64,000 nt of DNA from Lachnospiraceae bacterium (GCA_017521985.1 JAFXAZ010000050.1:1-64000); one strand, 5' to 3'. Positions 17,751 to 28,344 are shown, numbered from the stretch's first letter. Notes: generated by a model from the sequence alone, not told the origin. Made by a program: numbers and translations.

Positions 17751-17815
17751 TTTAATAAAAAAATTTACAAAAGATGTGCAGGACAATCTGCCTTACACAA
17801 GATTAGGAGTACGTG

Positions 17816-18901
17816 ATGAAAAAAATACTATGTGGAATGTGGAAAAAAGCAGCAGCTTTCTGTGTAAAGAAAAACGTAATTGTATCAGCCAAGCGTTACG
17901 GCATCGATGCTATGGGGGCTATGGCACAAGGCTTATTTGCCTCTTTGTTGATTGGAACCATTATCGGTACCTTGGGACAGCAGTTTGATATCCCTGTTTT
18001 GGTAGAAATCGGCAATTATGCCAAAGCGGTAGACGGACCGGCCATGGCGGTTTCTATCGGGTATGCCTTGCAGGCTCCGCAGTTGGTGCTGTTTTCCCTT
18101 TTAACGGTGGGAAGTGCCGCAGATATTCTGGGTGGATCTGGAGGACCGTTGGCTGTATTGATTATAGCCATTCTTGCAGCAGAGTGTGGTAAACTTGTTT
18201 CCAAGGAAACCAAAGTAGATATTTTGGTAACACCGTTTGTAACCATTTGTGTAGGTGTGCTTTTGGCTATGTGGTGGGCGCCGGGCATCGGTGCGGCGGC
18301 AAGCTACGTGGGTAACTTAATTAGGTGGGCAACAGAACTGCAGCCGTTCTTCATGGGTATTATTGTTTCTGTGGTTATGGGTATTGCATTGACCCTTCCT
18401 ATTAGTAGTGCAGCCATTTGTCATACGTTGGAGTTGACCGGTCTGGCAGGAGGAGCCGCATTGGCAGGCTGTTGTGCACAGATGGTAGGCTTTGCATGTA
18501 TGAGCTTTAAAGAAAACAAAGTCAGCGGATTGATTTCTCAGGGGATTGGTACCAGTATGCTTCAGATGCCGAATATCGTGAAAAATCCACGCATCTGGCT
18601 TCCGGCAATTTTGACCTCTGCGATTACAGGACCAATTGCAACCTGTGTATTTGGCATGGAGATGAATGGTGCAGCCATTTCATCCGGTATGGGTACCTGT
18701 GGTTTTGTGGGTCAGATTGGTCTCTACACCGGTTGGGTACAGGATGTGGCAACCGGCGCAAAGGAGGCTATTACAGCCTTTGACTGGACCGGCATGGGAC
18801 TGGTTTGTTTTGTGCTTCCGGCGGTACTTTGTACTTTGTTTGGAGTGTTTTTCCGTAAGATTGGCTGGATTAAAGAAAATGACTTAAAACTTCCGGAATA
18901 A
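17816..18901 (+). CDS. PTS transporter subunit IIC (PTS_EIIC_2 type)
   Basis: A 361-residue membrane protein with about 9-10 hydrophobic stretches and the Gly/Ala-rich segments (GSAADILGGSGGPLAVLIIA; MNGAAISSGMGTCGFVGQIG) of the PTS_EIIC_2 family. The start is the ATG at 17816, six bases after AGGAG. No IIA or IIB gene is nearby, so it is an orphan that may borrow other components or act as an ordinary carrier. Substrate unknown. It follows rho by about 65 bases and may share its transcript. Confidence 0.82.
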   Translation: MKKILCGMWKKAAAFCVKKNVIVSAKRYGIDAMGAMAQGLFASLLIGTIIGTLGQQFDIPVLVEIGNYAKAVDGPAMAVSIGYALQAPQLVLFSLLTVGSAADILGGSGGPLAVLIIAILAAECGKLVSKETKVDILVTPFVTICVGVLLAMWWAPGIGAAASYVGNLIRWATELQPFFMGIIVSVVMGIALTLPISSAAICHTLELTGLAGGAALAGCCAQMVGFACMSFKENKVSGLISQGIGTSMLQMPNIVKNPRIWLPAILTSAITGPIATCVFGMEMNGAAISSGMGTCGFVGQIGLYTGWVQDVATGAKEAITAFDWTGMGLVCFVLPAVLCTLFGVFFRKIGWIKENDLKLPE

Positions 18902-18915
18902 TTTAAAAAAAAGTC

Positions 18916-18944
18916 TTGAAAAATATTGGGAATAGTGTTATCAT
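18916..18944 (+). promoter_or_regulatory. Promoter for rpmE
   Basis: TTGAAA, a 17-base spacer and TATCAT, roughly 75 bases upstream of the rpmE start. Confidence 0.65.
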
Positions 18945-19019
18945 GTAATAGCTGTCTATGTACAGATGGCGCGGATGAGAACAACAAACGTTATTATGAT
19001 ATAGAAAGGTGATTGTACA

Positions 19020-19220
19020 ATGAAAGAAGGAATACATCCTAATTATTATCAGGCGACTGTTACTTGCAACTGTGGCAACACATTTGTAACAGGTTCCACT
19101 AAAAAGGAAATTCACGTAGAAGTTTGCTCTAAGTGCCATTCATTCTACACAGGTCAGCAGAAAGCAGCTCAGGCTCGTGGACGTATTGATAAATTCAACA
19201 AGAAATACGGTGTTCAGTAA
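19020..19220 (+). CDS. rpmE: 50S ribosomal protein L31 (zinc-binding type)
   Basis: A 66-residue ribosomal protein with the full set of zinc ligands Cys16, Cys18, Cys36 and Cys39 (TCNC and CSKC), the zinc-requiring form of L31. GAAAGGTG lies ahead of the ATG. It has its own promoter and terminator, so it is a single-gene unit. Confidence 0.97.
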   Translation: MKEGIHPNYYQATVTCNCGNTFVTGSTKKEIHVEVCSKCHSFYTGQQKAAQARGRIDKFNKKYGVQ

Positions 19221-19226
19221 GACATT

Positions 19227-19257
19227 AAAGGTTGAGGTGTATATCTCAACCTTTTTT
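19227..19257 (+). terminator. Rho-independent terminator after rpmE
   Basis: Perfect 10-bp arms AAAGGTTGAG and CTCAACCTTT with an 8-base loop, then TTTT. Confidence 0.9.
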
Positions 19258-19298
19258 AATCATTTAGAATTTCTTTTACACATTATAAGGAGGCTAAT

Positions 19299-20342
19299 AT
19301 GGCCAAGAAAAAACAGTGTTATTCCGGTATCGGAGGTCAGGCAGTCTTAGAGGGGATTATGATGCGAAATGGTGACAAAAGCGCAGTTGCCGTTCGTAAG
19401 TCAGATGGTACTATTGATGTACAGAGTATGGAGTATAAAAGCGCTATACCAAAGAATTGGTTTACAACCTTTCCTTTTATAAGGGGTGTGGTAAACTTTA
19501 TAGATTCCATGATGATGGGAATTAAGAGTATTAATTATTCGGCGGATATCACCATGGAAGAAGAGGATGATGAACCGGGTAAGTTTGAACTGTGGGTTAA
19601 AAAGCATCTTGGTGATAAAGCCAATGATTTACTGCTTACCATTACCATGATTATTGCAATCGTTATGTCTGTGGGACTTTTTGTGGTGCTGCCGTATGCA
19701 TTGTCAGCTCTTATGGGTATTTGGATTCACAATAAGCTGGTGCTGTCTGTTTCAGAAGCAGTGATGCGTTTTGTGATTTTTATCGGATATGTGGTGTTAA
19801 TCGGCCAGATGGAGGATATTAAGCGTCTTTACATGTATCATGGCGCAGAGCACAAATGCATTGATTGCATTGAAAAGGGCAGACTTCTTACCGTAAGTGA
19901 TGTTATGCGCTCCAACAGACTTCATCCAAGATGCGGTACAAGTTTTATGCTCTATGTTATGGCGATTTCCTGCATTTTGTTTTTCTTTATTAATGTAAGC
20001 AATCCGTTGCAGAGGCTGGGACTTCGTCTGCTTTTGATTCCGGTGATTGCAGGTATTTCCTATGAGTTGATTCGTCTGGCAGGTCGTTTTGATAATCCGC
20101 TTACCAGATTGTTGTCTATGCCGGGCATGGCTCTTCAGAAATTGACTACCAAAGAACCGACAGAGGATATGGTAGAGGTTGCTATTAAAGCAGTGGAAGC
20201 AGTTTATGACTGGAAAGCGTTCTTAAAGGAAAACTATGGTTATGACGTAAAGGACGAGTGGCTGAAAGAGAACCAAGAAGAAGATTACGACGAAGATGCA
20301 GTAGAAGAATCAGCTGAAGTGGAACAGGAAGAAAAAGAATGA
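19299..20342 (+). CDS. DUF1385 family membrane protein (YqhQ-like)
   Basis: A 347-residue protein with four clear membrane segments (about residues 108-145, 150-170, 210-230, 236-255) and an acidic C-terminal tail. SGIGGQAVLEGIMMRNG at the start and YHGAEHKCIDCIE are diagnostic of DUF1385. The family is widely conserved next to prmC/prfA in Firmicutes but has no proven function. ATAAGGAGG precedes the ATG and the stop overlaps the prmC start by four bases. Confidence 0.92.
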   Translation: MAKKKQCYSGIGGQAVLEGIMMRNGDKSAVAVRKSDGTIDVQSMEYKSAIPKNWFTTFPFIRGVVNFIDSMMMGIKSINYSADITMEEEDDEPGKFELWVKKHLGDKANDLLLTITMIIAIVMSVGLFVVLPYALSALMGIWIHNKLVLSVSEAVMRFVIFIGYVVLIGQMEDIKRLYMYHGAEHKCIDCIEKGRLLTVSDVMRSNRLHPRCGTSFMLYVMAISCILFFFINVSNPLQRLGLRLLLIPVIAGISYELIRLAGRFDNPLTRLLSMPGMALQKLTTKEPTEDMVEVAIKAVEAVYDWKAFLKENYGYDVKDEWLKENQEEDYDEDAVEESAEVEQEEKE

Positions 20343-21223
20343 CGTACAGAGAATGTTATACGTATGGTCTTGATGTTCTTAGTAAAGCAGGAATTGCAGA
20401 TGCCAGAATCGATGCCAGATTGTTGCTGGAATTTGTATGCAAAACATCGCAGCACGACCTGCTTCTACATGGTAATAGGGAAGTTGATGAAACAGAGCTG
20501 GCGATATATAAGGAATGTATAGCCAGACGCAGCCAGCGTATTCCTTTGCAGCATATTACCGGGGAGCAGTCCTTTATGGGATTTGACTTTACGGTAAATG
20601 AGCATGTACTGGTACCCCGTCAGGATACGGAGCTTTTGGTGGAAGAGGCACTTAAGGTGTTAAAACCGGGGATGCGTATTTTAGATATGTGTACCGGAAG
20701 CGGATGTATTTTATTAAGTCTTTTGGCACTGAGCCAGGGGTGCGAAGGCGTAGGCGCAGACATTTCTAAGGAGGCACTTCAGGTTGCCTGTCAAAATCAT
20801 TTGGGGGTGTCAGAGCAGTGTGGTAAAGAGCTTGCGGTTACCTTTGTGGAAAGTGATTTATTTGCCGTATGGAAAGGGACATATGCAAGTGCCGGAGATA
20901 GTCATGCGTTTGATGTAATCGTGTCAAACCCACCTTACATTGCAAGTGCGGTTATTGAGACCTTGGAGCCTGAGGTAAGGCTTCATGAACCTATTGGTGC
21001 CTTGGATGGAACCGCAGATGGATTATATTTTTATAGAAAAATTGTAACAGACTGCAAAGCTTTTTTGAAAAAGGGCGGTGCGCTGTTATTTGAAATAGGT
21101 CACGACCAGGGAGTGGCGGTGTCAGAGCTTATGAAGGAGGCCGGATTTACCGGTGTCACAGTAAAGCAGGACTATGCGGGACTTGACCGGGTGGTGCATG
21201 GATATTATGAGGAGGAAGCCTAA
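20339..21223 (+). CDS. prmC: Peptide chain release factor N5-glutamine methyltransferase
   Basis: A 294-residue SAM-dependent methyltransferase. The SAM loop is DMCTGSGC (116-123) and the glutamine-binding motif NPPY is at 197-200; the N-terminal helical domain precedes them. It methylates the GGQ glutamine of release factors, and its substrate prfA is the next gene, starting immediately after its stop, a classic pairing. Confidence 0.96.
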   Translation: MTYRECYTYGLDVLSKAGIADARIDARLLLEFVCKTSQHDLLLHGNREVDETELAIYKECIARRSQRIPLQHITGEQSFMGFDFTVNEHVLVPRQDTELLVEEALKVLKPGMRILDMCTGSGCILLSLLALSQGCEGVGADISKEALQVACQNHLGVSEQCGKELAVTFVESDLFAVWKGTYASAGDSHAFDVIVSNPPYIASAVIETLEPEVRLHEPIGALDGTADGLYFYRKIVTDCKAFLKKGGALLFEIGHDQGVAVSELMKEAGFTGVTVKQDYAGLDRVVHGYYEEEA

Positions 21224-22297
21224 ATGTTTGATAAATTAGAAGATTTGCTCATTCGCTTTGAAGAAATAATGGGTGAGTTAAATGAGCCGAATGTTACCGA
21301 AAATCAAAAGCGCTTCAGAGCATTGATGAAGGAGCAGAGCGATTTAACTCCGATTGTAGACGCATATAAGGAGTATAAGCAGCGCAAGCAGGATGTGGAA
21401 GACTCTATTGCAATGCTTGAAATGGAAGATGACGAAGATATGCGTGAGATGCTTAAGGAAGAATTAAGCGATGCAAAAAAGCGTATTGAAGAGTTAGAAA
21501 ACGAATTAAAGATTTTGTTATTGCCAAAAGATCCTAACGACGACAAAAACGTTATCGTGGAAATCCGTGCAGGTGCAGGTGGCGACGAAGCTGCATTATT
21601 TGCTGCTGAAATTTATCGTATGTATGCACACTATGCGGAAACACGCCGTTGGAAAATCGAAGTTATGGAAATGGATGAAATCGGCATTGGCGGTTTGAAG
21701 AGTGCCAGTTTTATGATTTCCGGTCAGGGCGCTTATTCTGTTATGAAGTATGAATCCGGTGTACATCGTGTTCAGCGTGTTCCGGAAACGGAGTCCGGCG
21801 GACGTATTCATACCTCTACCATTACCGTTGCGGTAATGCCTGAGGCAGAAGAAGTGGACGTTGTAATCAATGACAATGATATTCGTATTGACGTAATGCG
21901 TGCTTCCGGAAGTGGCGGTCAGTGTGTTAATACCACCGACTCCGCAGTTCGTCTGACCCATATTCCAACCGGCATCGTGATTTACAGCCAGACCGAAAAG
22001 AGCCAGATTCAGAACCGTGCAAAGGCCTTTGCGCTCCTTCGTACCAAGCTTTACGATTTAGAGCAGCAGAAGGCACATGATGCAGAAGCCGAGCTTCGCC
22101 GAAGCCAGGTAGGTACCGGTGATCGCTCCGAAAAGATTCGTACCTATAACTTCCCACAGGGACGCGTAACCGACCACCGTATCGGTCTGACCCTGTACAA
22201 ACTGGAAAAAATCATGGATGGTGACATTCAGGAAATCATTGACGCATGCATTGCAGCAGACCAGGCAGCGAAGTTAGCGAAGATGAATGAGAATTAG
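21224..22297 (+). CDS. prfA: Peptide chain release factor 1
   Basis: A 357-residue class I release factor recognising UAA and UAG. The GGQ motif is at 231-233 and the codon-reading PxT tripeptide reads PET at 187-189, which marks RF1 rather than RF2. The long N-terminal coiled-coil helix domain is complete. Last gene of the DUF1385-prmC-prfA operon, followed by a terminator. Confidence 0.97.
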   Translation: MFDKLEDLLIRFEEIMGELNEPNVTENQKRFRALMKEQSDLTPIVDAYKEYKQRKQDVEDSIAMLEMEDDEDMREMLKEELSDAKKRIEELENELKILLLPKDPNDDKNVIVEIRAGAGGDEAALFAAEIYRMYAHYAETRRWKIEVMEMDEIGIGGLKSASFMISGQGAYSVMKYESGVHRVQRVPETESGGRIHTSTITVAVMPEAEEVDVVINDNDIRIDVMRASGSGGQCVNTTDSAVRLTHIPTGIVIYSQTEKSQIQNRAKAFALLRTKLYDLEQQKAHDAEAELRRSQVGTGDRSEKIRTYNFPQGRVTDHRIGLTLYKLEKIMDGDIQEIIDACIAADQAAKLAKMNEN

Positions 22298-22318
22298 TAA
22301 ATAATAGATAAATGCGCC

Positions 22319-22360
22319 CCGGTACTTTGTTTGTGAAAAGCAGACAAGGTGCCGGTTTTT
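22319..22360 (+). terminator. Terminator after prfA
   Basis: Arms CCGGTACTTTGT and ACAAGGTGCCGG (12 bp, two G-U pairs) around a 13-base loop, followed by TTTTT. Confidence 0.88.
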
Positions 22361-22616
22361 CTATAGACTTTTTATCTAAAATATGAGCGCGAATTCGCCA
22401 TAATTAGAAGTACAAGACGACATGGTAGAGTTTGAAACTGTTGCCAATAAAAATTGTCAAAAAAATTTACAGTATTGATTTCTTACATGGAAAAATATAT
22501 TAATGAGACCAATCCGCAACTCAAAGTTGCACAAAAATCAAACTATTGTATATTGAAACCCTTGCCTAAAAGTTGTATGATGAAAAGAGTGAATAAGAAC
22601 GCAAAGGAGAAATTTT
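22361..22616 (+). promoter_or_regulatory. Regulatory region of the HTH-GlmM gene with palindromic operator
   Basis: The region between prfA and the next gene has no ORF. It contains the perfect dyad GCAACT-CAA-AGTTGC at 22516-22530, then a promoter at 22553-22581 (TTGAAA, 17 bases, TATGAT). A further AGTTG half-site at 22572-22575 touches the -10 element. The dyad suits binding by the HTH domain encoded just downstream, i.e. self-regulation (inference). Confidence 0.65.
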
Positions 22617-24233
22617 ATGACTTTAGGTGAAAAGATTATGCATCTCAGAAGTGTGGCAGGGATGTCTCAGGAGGTTTTAGCAGATAAGCTGTCCGTTTCC
22701 AGGCAGTCTGTGTCCAAGTGGGAGATGGATCAGGCACTTCCGCAAATTGACAAGGTGCTGCAGCTCTGTCAGATATTTAATGTGTCCACGGATGAACTGC
22801 TTTATGACAAAATCGTGATAAATCGTTCCAAAGAGGGAAGAACCAATAAATATTTTGGTACGGATGGCTTTAGAGGCGAGGCTAATTTAAATCTTACCTC
22901 TATGCAGGCATATAAGGTTGGTCGTTTCCTGGGATGGTATTATTCTTCACCATTGTCCGGTTGTAACAATTCCGGTTACAGGCCGAAAATCGTAATCGGC
23001 AAGGATACCCGTCGTTCCAGCTATATGCTGGAATATTCCGTGGTGGCAGGTATTACGGCTTCCGGCGCGGATGCATATATGCTTCATGTTACGACTACTC
23101 CAAGTGTATCCTATGTAACGAGACAGGATGAATTTGACTGCGGTATTATGATTACAGCGTCTCATAATCCTTTTTATGACAATGGTATTAAGATTATTAA
23201 TAAATACGGTGAGAAGTTGGACGATAAAACGACCGCACTGATTGAAGCTTATATCGACGGTAATTTAAGCGAGCTGGGAATTTATGGGGATGATTTGCCA
23301 TTGGCTCACAGGGAGCGTGTAGGCTGTATCGTGGACTATGTGTCCGGCAGAAACCGCTATATCGGTTATTTGATTTCCGTTGCATCCCACTCCTATCGAG
23401 ATTTAAGGATAGGTTTGGATTGTGCCAATGGTGCTTCCTGGATGATTGCTAAGGCGGTGTTTGATGCTTTGGGGGCACAGACGGTGTTAATAGGCAACAA
23501 ACCGGATGGTTTAAATGTAAACAGCGATTGTGGCTCTACACATATGGAAAAGCTGGTGGCGCTTGTAAAGGAACAGCACCTGGATGTGGGTTTTGCTTTT
23601 GATGGGGATGCAGACCGTTGTCTTGCCGTGGATGAAAATGGCAAGATTATAGACGGTGATGCCATTATGTATATTTTGGCACAGCGCTTAAAGGACCGTG
23701 GTGCGCTCAACGATAACACTGTGGTAGCTACCGTGATGTCCAACAGCGGTTTTGTGGCATCTCTCAAAAAGGCAGGTATTCAATGTGTGCAGACCAAGGT
23801 GGGCGACCGTTTTGTGTATGAATGCATGCAAAATAATAATTATACCTTAGGCGGAGAGCAGTCCGGCCATATCATTATGAAAAAATATGCAACCACCGGT
23901 GACGGCTTGCTTACCGCTATTATGATTACAGAGGAAATGCGGGACCGCAAGAGTACGCTTTCTGCTTTGTCAGAGCCTGTAAAGCTCTATCCTCAGTACC
24001 TGGTAAATTTAAGGGTAAAGGATAAGGCTTCAGTTATTTCTGACAGCGATGTTTTGGCAGCAGTGGCAGAGGTGGAGAAGCTAATTGATGGTAATGGCAG
24101 AGCGTTACTGCGTGAGAGTGGTACAGAGCCGGTTATACGTGTGATGATTGAGAGTGAAACAGATGAACTTTGCCGTGCTTACGCGGATAAGATTGCGGAT
24201 GTTATTAAGGCAAAGGGACATTGTGTGGAATAA
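22617..24233 (+). CDS. XRE-type HTH fused to phosphoglucosamine mutase-like enzyme
   Basis: A 538-residue fusion. Residues 1-65 form an XRE/Cro-type helix-turn-helix (GMSQEVLADKLSVSRQSVSKW). Residues 78-538 are a complete alpha-D-phosphohexomutase closest to GlmM: KYFGTDGFRGEAN (78-90), catalytic serine Ser182 in TASHNP, metal loop DGDADR (329-334), and phosphate-binding RESGTEP (499-505). GlmM converts glucosamine-6-phosphate to glucosamine-1-phosphate for peptidoglycan. All catalytic motifs look intact, so the enzyme is probably active and DNA-binding. ATG at 22617 follows AAAGGAG. Whether another, plain glmM exists in the genome cannot be seen here. Confidence 0.88.
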   Translation: MTLGEKIMHLRSVAGMSQEVLADKLSVSRQSVSKWEMDQALPQIDKVLQLCQIFNVSTDELLYDKIVINRSKEGRTNKYFGTDGFRGEANLNLTSMQAYKVGRFLGWYYSSPLSGCNNSGYRPKIVIGKDTRRSSYMLEYSVVAGITASGADAYMLHVTTTPSVSYVTRQDEFDCGIMITASHNPFYDNGIKIINKYGEKLDDKTTALIEAYIDGNLSELGIYGDDLPLAHRERVGCIVDYVSGRNRYIGYLISVASHSYRDLRIGLDCANGASWMIAKAVFDALGAQTVLIGNKPDGLNVNSDCGSTHMEKLVALVKEQHLDVGFAFDGDADRCLAVDENGKIIDGDAIMYILAQRLKDRGALNDNTVVATVMSNSGFVASLKKAGIQCVQTKVGDRFVYECMQNNNYTLGGEQSGHIIMKKYATTGDGLLTAIMITEEMRDRKSTLSALSEPVKLYPQYLVNLRVKDKASVISDSDVLAAVAEVEKLIDGNGRALLRESGTEPVIRVMIESETDELCRAYADKIADVIKAKGHCVE

Positions 24234-24252
24234 AGGTGTCAAAGGATAAGAA

Positions 24253-24280
24253 AATTCCCCCGATTTGGGGGGATTTTTTT
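24253..24280 (+). terminator. Terminator after the HTH-GlmM gene
   Basis: A CCCCC/GGGGG hairpin flanked by ATT and AT on a GATTT loop, followed by seven T residues. Confidence 0.9.
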
Positions 24281-24351
24281 ACAAATATTGCTTTTATTTT
24301 ATTCGGATTTCGGTTAATATACAAGAAGAAATATAAAGGTGGGCGTGAAAG

Positions 24352-25407
24352 ATGAAAGAAATAATTATTGAAAACATCGGTTATATCGATTTCAGAACCT
24401 TGGCTATTTTATTTTGTTTGATGGCAGTAATGGCGGGGCTTCAGAAGATTGGGCTTTTTAAGTATGTTGCAGAAAAGCTTTTGGAAATGGTACATCATAT
24501 CCGGGGAATTATCCTTATTTTAATTATGCTGTGCTTTTTCAGCAGTATGTTTATTACCAATGATGTAGCGCTTATTACCTTTGTACCGTTTACCTTTATT
24601 GTGCTACAGATGATTTTAGGAAAGGGTGCAGAAAAGCTTATGGTGCCGGTGATAGTGATGCAGACTATTGCAGCCAATTTGGGCAGTATGCTGACACCTA
24701 TCGGAAATCCTCAGAATTTGTACTTATATGGTAAGGCTGATATGAATTTGGTGGAATTTATTGGTTTTATGTTGCCATACACCATAATCACCTTTGTATT
24801 GCTGGCAGGTTGGTGTCTTATGTTTCCGTACAAAGGTGCAAAGGAGGTTGCCTTTAAGCTGGAGGAAAAAACCAGGCTTTCTACATACAAAAAAGAGCTG
24901 GTAGTTTATGGAGTTTTATTTGCCTCTTGTTTACTTACGGTGGCACATATTATTCCATATGGTGTCACACTGGTTATTGCGTGTGCGGTTGTTTTATGGT
25001 TGGATAAAAGTGTTTTTGGAAAGATTGACTATGGATTACTTTTGACCTTTGTAATCTTCTTCATTATTGTAGGAAATATGGGAAGAATACCCGCATTTAA
25101 CAGATGGCTTCAATCTATAATAGAGGGCAATGAGGTGTTAACCGGAGTTGTAATTAGTCAGTTTATGAGTAATGTTCCTGCAGCACTTCTTTTGTCCGGG
25201 TTTACCAAGCGATACGATTTACTTATTGTAGGTACCAACTTAGGGGGCTTGGGGACTATTATTGCATCCATGGCCAGCTTGATTTCTTTCAAATATATAG
25301 GCAAGGATTACAAGCATTTACGAGGCAGGTATTTGGTGTATTTTACGGTGGCGAATATACTCTTTTTGACAGTGCTTTTGGGGTACTTTATCGTGTTCTG
25401 CGGGTAA
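24352..25407 (+). CDS. SLC13/ArsB-type anion permease
   Basis: A 351-residue membrane protein with about 9-10 hydrophobic segments. The FITNDVALITFVPF and GSMLTPIGNPQNLYLY segments are the two conserved hairpin motifs of the ion-transporter (citrate/arsenite/NhaD) superfamily. It is shorter than most members, lacking one or two terminal helices. It probably moves a dicarboxylate or an oxyanion with sodium or protons; the substrate is not visible from context. AAAGGTGG precedes the ATG. Confidence 0.8.
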   Translation: MKEIIIENIGYIDFRTLAILFCLMAVMAGLQKIGLFKYVAEKLLEMVHHIRGIILILIMLCFFSSMFITNDVALITFVPFTFIVLQMILGKGAEKLMVPVIVMQTIAANLGSMLTPIGNPQNLYLYGKADMNLVEFIGFMLPYTIITFVLLAGWCLMFPYKGAKEVAFKLEEKTRLSTYKKELVVYGVLFASCLLTVAHIIPYGVTLVIACAVVLWLDKSVFGKIDYGLLLTFVIFFIIVGNMGRIPAFNRWLQSIIEGNEVLTGVVISQFMSNVPAALLLSGFTKRYDLLIVGTNLGGLGTIIASMASLISFKYIGKDYKHLRGRYLVYFTVANILFLTVLLGYFIVFCG

Positions 25408-25475
25408 GGTGTGACTTGACATTATAGGCAAAAAAGAGTAAGCTATTGATAGTGGTTTTAATGGAGGAGTGCTTA

Positions 25476-25964
25476 ATGAAGAAGGTTTTAAGTGTTTTAT
25501 TAAGCATATGTATGATGTCACTTTTGTTTGGCTGCAGTGCTGAGTCAAAGGAACAGAGTGCTACATATGTACTCACAGAAGAAGAAGCCGGGATGTTTGC
25601 TATGACCGATACGCAGACCCTTCATGCCAGGGGAGATGAAGTATATGAGATACTTGAGACTACCACATTGGAGTTTGCGGAATTGGACAAGGCCACACTG
25701 GAGATGCTTGTGGCATATTATGACGATATCGTGGCCAATATGCAGGCAGCTGCTCCGGAGGGAGTAGAAGTATCATCTTCTTATGAAGGAAATGTGTATA
25801 CGCTGGTAATGAATTTGTATTTGGAGCATGCCGACATAGAGGCACTGATGGATGGAGGGTATCTGCTGGGTCTCACAGAAGAGGAGCAGGAATCTATCAC
25901 ATACATTTCCTATAAGCGGACGTGTGAAGGGCTTAAGGCATCCGGTTATACCTTAAAAGATTAA
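25476..25964 (+). CDS. Lipoprotein of the DUF1307 (YehR-like) family
   Basis: A 162-residue secreted lipoprotein: residues 1-19 form a signal peptide and LLFGC gives the lipobox with Cys20. The mature part, with EYDDIVANMQ-like helices and TYISYKRTCEGLKASGY at the end, resembles DUF1307/YehR. The function of this family is unknown. The start at 25476 follows GGAGGAG; a longer frame upstream is not used. TTGACA at 25416 with a poor -10 may be its promoter. Confidence 0.75.
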   Translation: MKKVLSVLLSICMMSLLFGCSAESKEQSATYVLTEEEAGMFAMTDTQTLHARGDEVYEILETTTLEFAELDKATLEMLVAYYDDIVANMQAAAPEGVEVSSSYEGNVYTLVMNLYLEHADIEALMDGGYLLGLTEEEQESITYISYKRTCEGLKASGYTLKD

Positions 25965-25994
25965 TCAATAAAAGAAACGACAGTAGGAGGTTTT

Positions 25995-26492
25995 ATGAAG
26001 GACGTTTATATTGAGTGGATGGTTAAAAAACAGCGGGGGTTTGTGGACAAGCTTATCAGAGCAGTGAGCGTAATTTTCTTAGTGATTTGTATATTACTTT
26101 TCTTATTAACAGCAAATATTGTAATGTTTATTGCTACCGTAGTTGCCGGAGTACTTATCTATTTTGCGTTTACTCATACAGATGTTGAGTATGAGTATGT
26201 TTATGTTACCGGTGAGTTCAGTATTGATAGGATTTTATCCAGATCCAAGAGAAAACGCATTGAAAGATTTGATGTGGGGCGTATTGAAATTGTTGCTCCT
26301 TTAAATTCTGACAGACTGGGTGGTTTTGCACACAAAAATTATCGTGAATACGATTACACAAGCGGTGTGAGAACACCGGGCAGTCACATTTTTGTAATGT
26401 ATTGTGAAGGCAAGAAAATTCTTTTCGAGCCAAACCGCGACTTGGTAGAAGCACTGAGAAATACATTACCACACAAAGTGCATATGTATTAA
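25995..26492 (+). CDS. Membrane protein resembling DUF6106
   Basis: A 165-residue protein with two adjacent membrane helices (about residues 22-60) followed by a soluble beta-rich domain containing YEYVYVTGEFSIDRIL and SKRKRIERFDVGRIE, a pattern I associate with the clostridial DUF6106 family (recalled, not checked). Function unknown; the layout resembles PH-like bacterial membrane proteins. AGTAGGAGG precedes the ATG. Confidence 0.65.
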   Translation: MKDVYIEWMVKKQRGFVDKLIRAVSVIFLVICILLFLLTANIVMFIATVVAGVLIYFAFTHTDVEYEYVYVTGEFSIDRILSRSKRKRIERFDVGRIEIVAPLNSDRLGGFAHKNYREYDYTSGVRTPGSHIFVMYCEGKKILFEPNRDLVEALRNTLPHKVHMY

Positions 26493-26511
26493 AATATGGC
26501 GAAATTTGTCA

Positions 26512-26540
26512 TTGACTTTGTAGATGACTTATTTTATACT
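26512..26540 (+). promoter_or_regulatory. Sigma-A promoter for guaB
   Basis: TTGACT, a 17-base spacer and TATACT, about 45 bases upstream of the guaB start. Confidence 0.82.
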
Positions 26541-26545
26541 AGTGA

Positions 26546-28042
<1,497 letters not shown>

Positions 28043-28072
28043 TTTCTGACCCCCAATTTCATATATAATCCT

Positions 28073-28200
28073 GGATGTAACTGGCGGAAACATATGCGTA
28101 TGCATATGAATGGGATTACCCAGAGGGAACATCAAATAAGGAATCAAATGCCGACCGCCTGGGCGCCTAAAGGGTGGCCTGGGTTTGGTCGGCATCTTTA
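28073..28200 (+). ncRNA. ZTP (pfl) riboswitch
   Basis: Seen: AACTGGCGGAAA at 28079-28090 and CCGCCTGGGC at 28155-28164, the two most conserved blocks of the pfl/ZTP aptamer. GGCGG (28083-28087) can pair with CCGCC (28155-28159) as the required pseudoknot. P1 is GATGT (28074-28078) with ACATC (28129-28133), enclosing a TGGG-ATTA-CCCA hairpin and an extra CATATGC/GCATATG hairpin. The alternative stem ATGCCGACC (28148-28156) with GGTCGGCAT (28187-28195) takes up the pseudoknot strand, as an expression platform would. Known: this class senses ZMP/ZTP, the AICAR nucleotides. The next two genes encode IMP cyclohydrolase and AICAR formyltransferase, the expected targets. Confidence 0.88.
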
Positions 28201-28319
28201 GTATCAGCAATAGCTGATACTAAAGATGAGCGCTCCGCTAAGGATGCGCACTCAGCACAGTGGAAATTAACTGCTAAAGCAGTTGTGCTTCGGCGCAAGA
28301 GTTCTGCAGGCAGAACTCT
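28193..28319 (+). repeat. Cluster of perfect inverted repeats in the IMP cyclohydrolase leader
   Basis: Three perfect hairpins follow the riboswitch: 16-bp arms CATCTTTAGTATCAGC and GCTGATACTAAAGATG with an AATA loop (28193-28228); AACTGC-TAAA-GCAGTT (28269-28284); and AGAGTTCTGC-AG-GCAGAACTCT (28298-28319). A small AGCG-CTC-CGCT lies at 28229-28239. An open reading frame passes through but has no start signal. Role unknown. Confidence 0.75.
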
Positions 28320-28344
28320 ATTTAAAAATATAAAGGAGAAAAAC

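Noticed and set aside
28174-28344. In-frame N-terminal extension of the IMP cyclohydrolase through the leader
   Set aside because: The extension crosses riboswitch and hairpin sequence, has no ribosome binding site and does not fit the family; the ATG at 28345 has a strong AAAGGAG.
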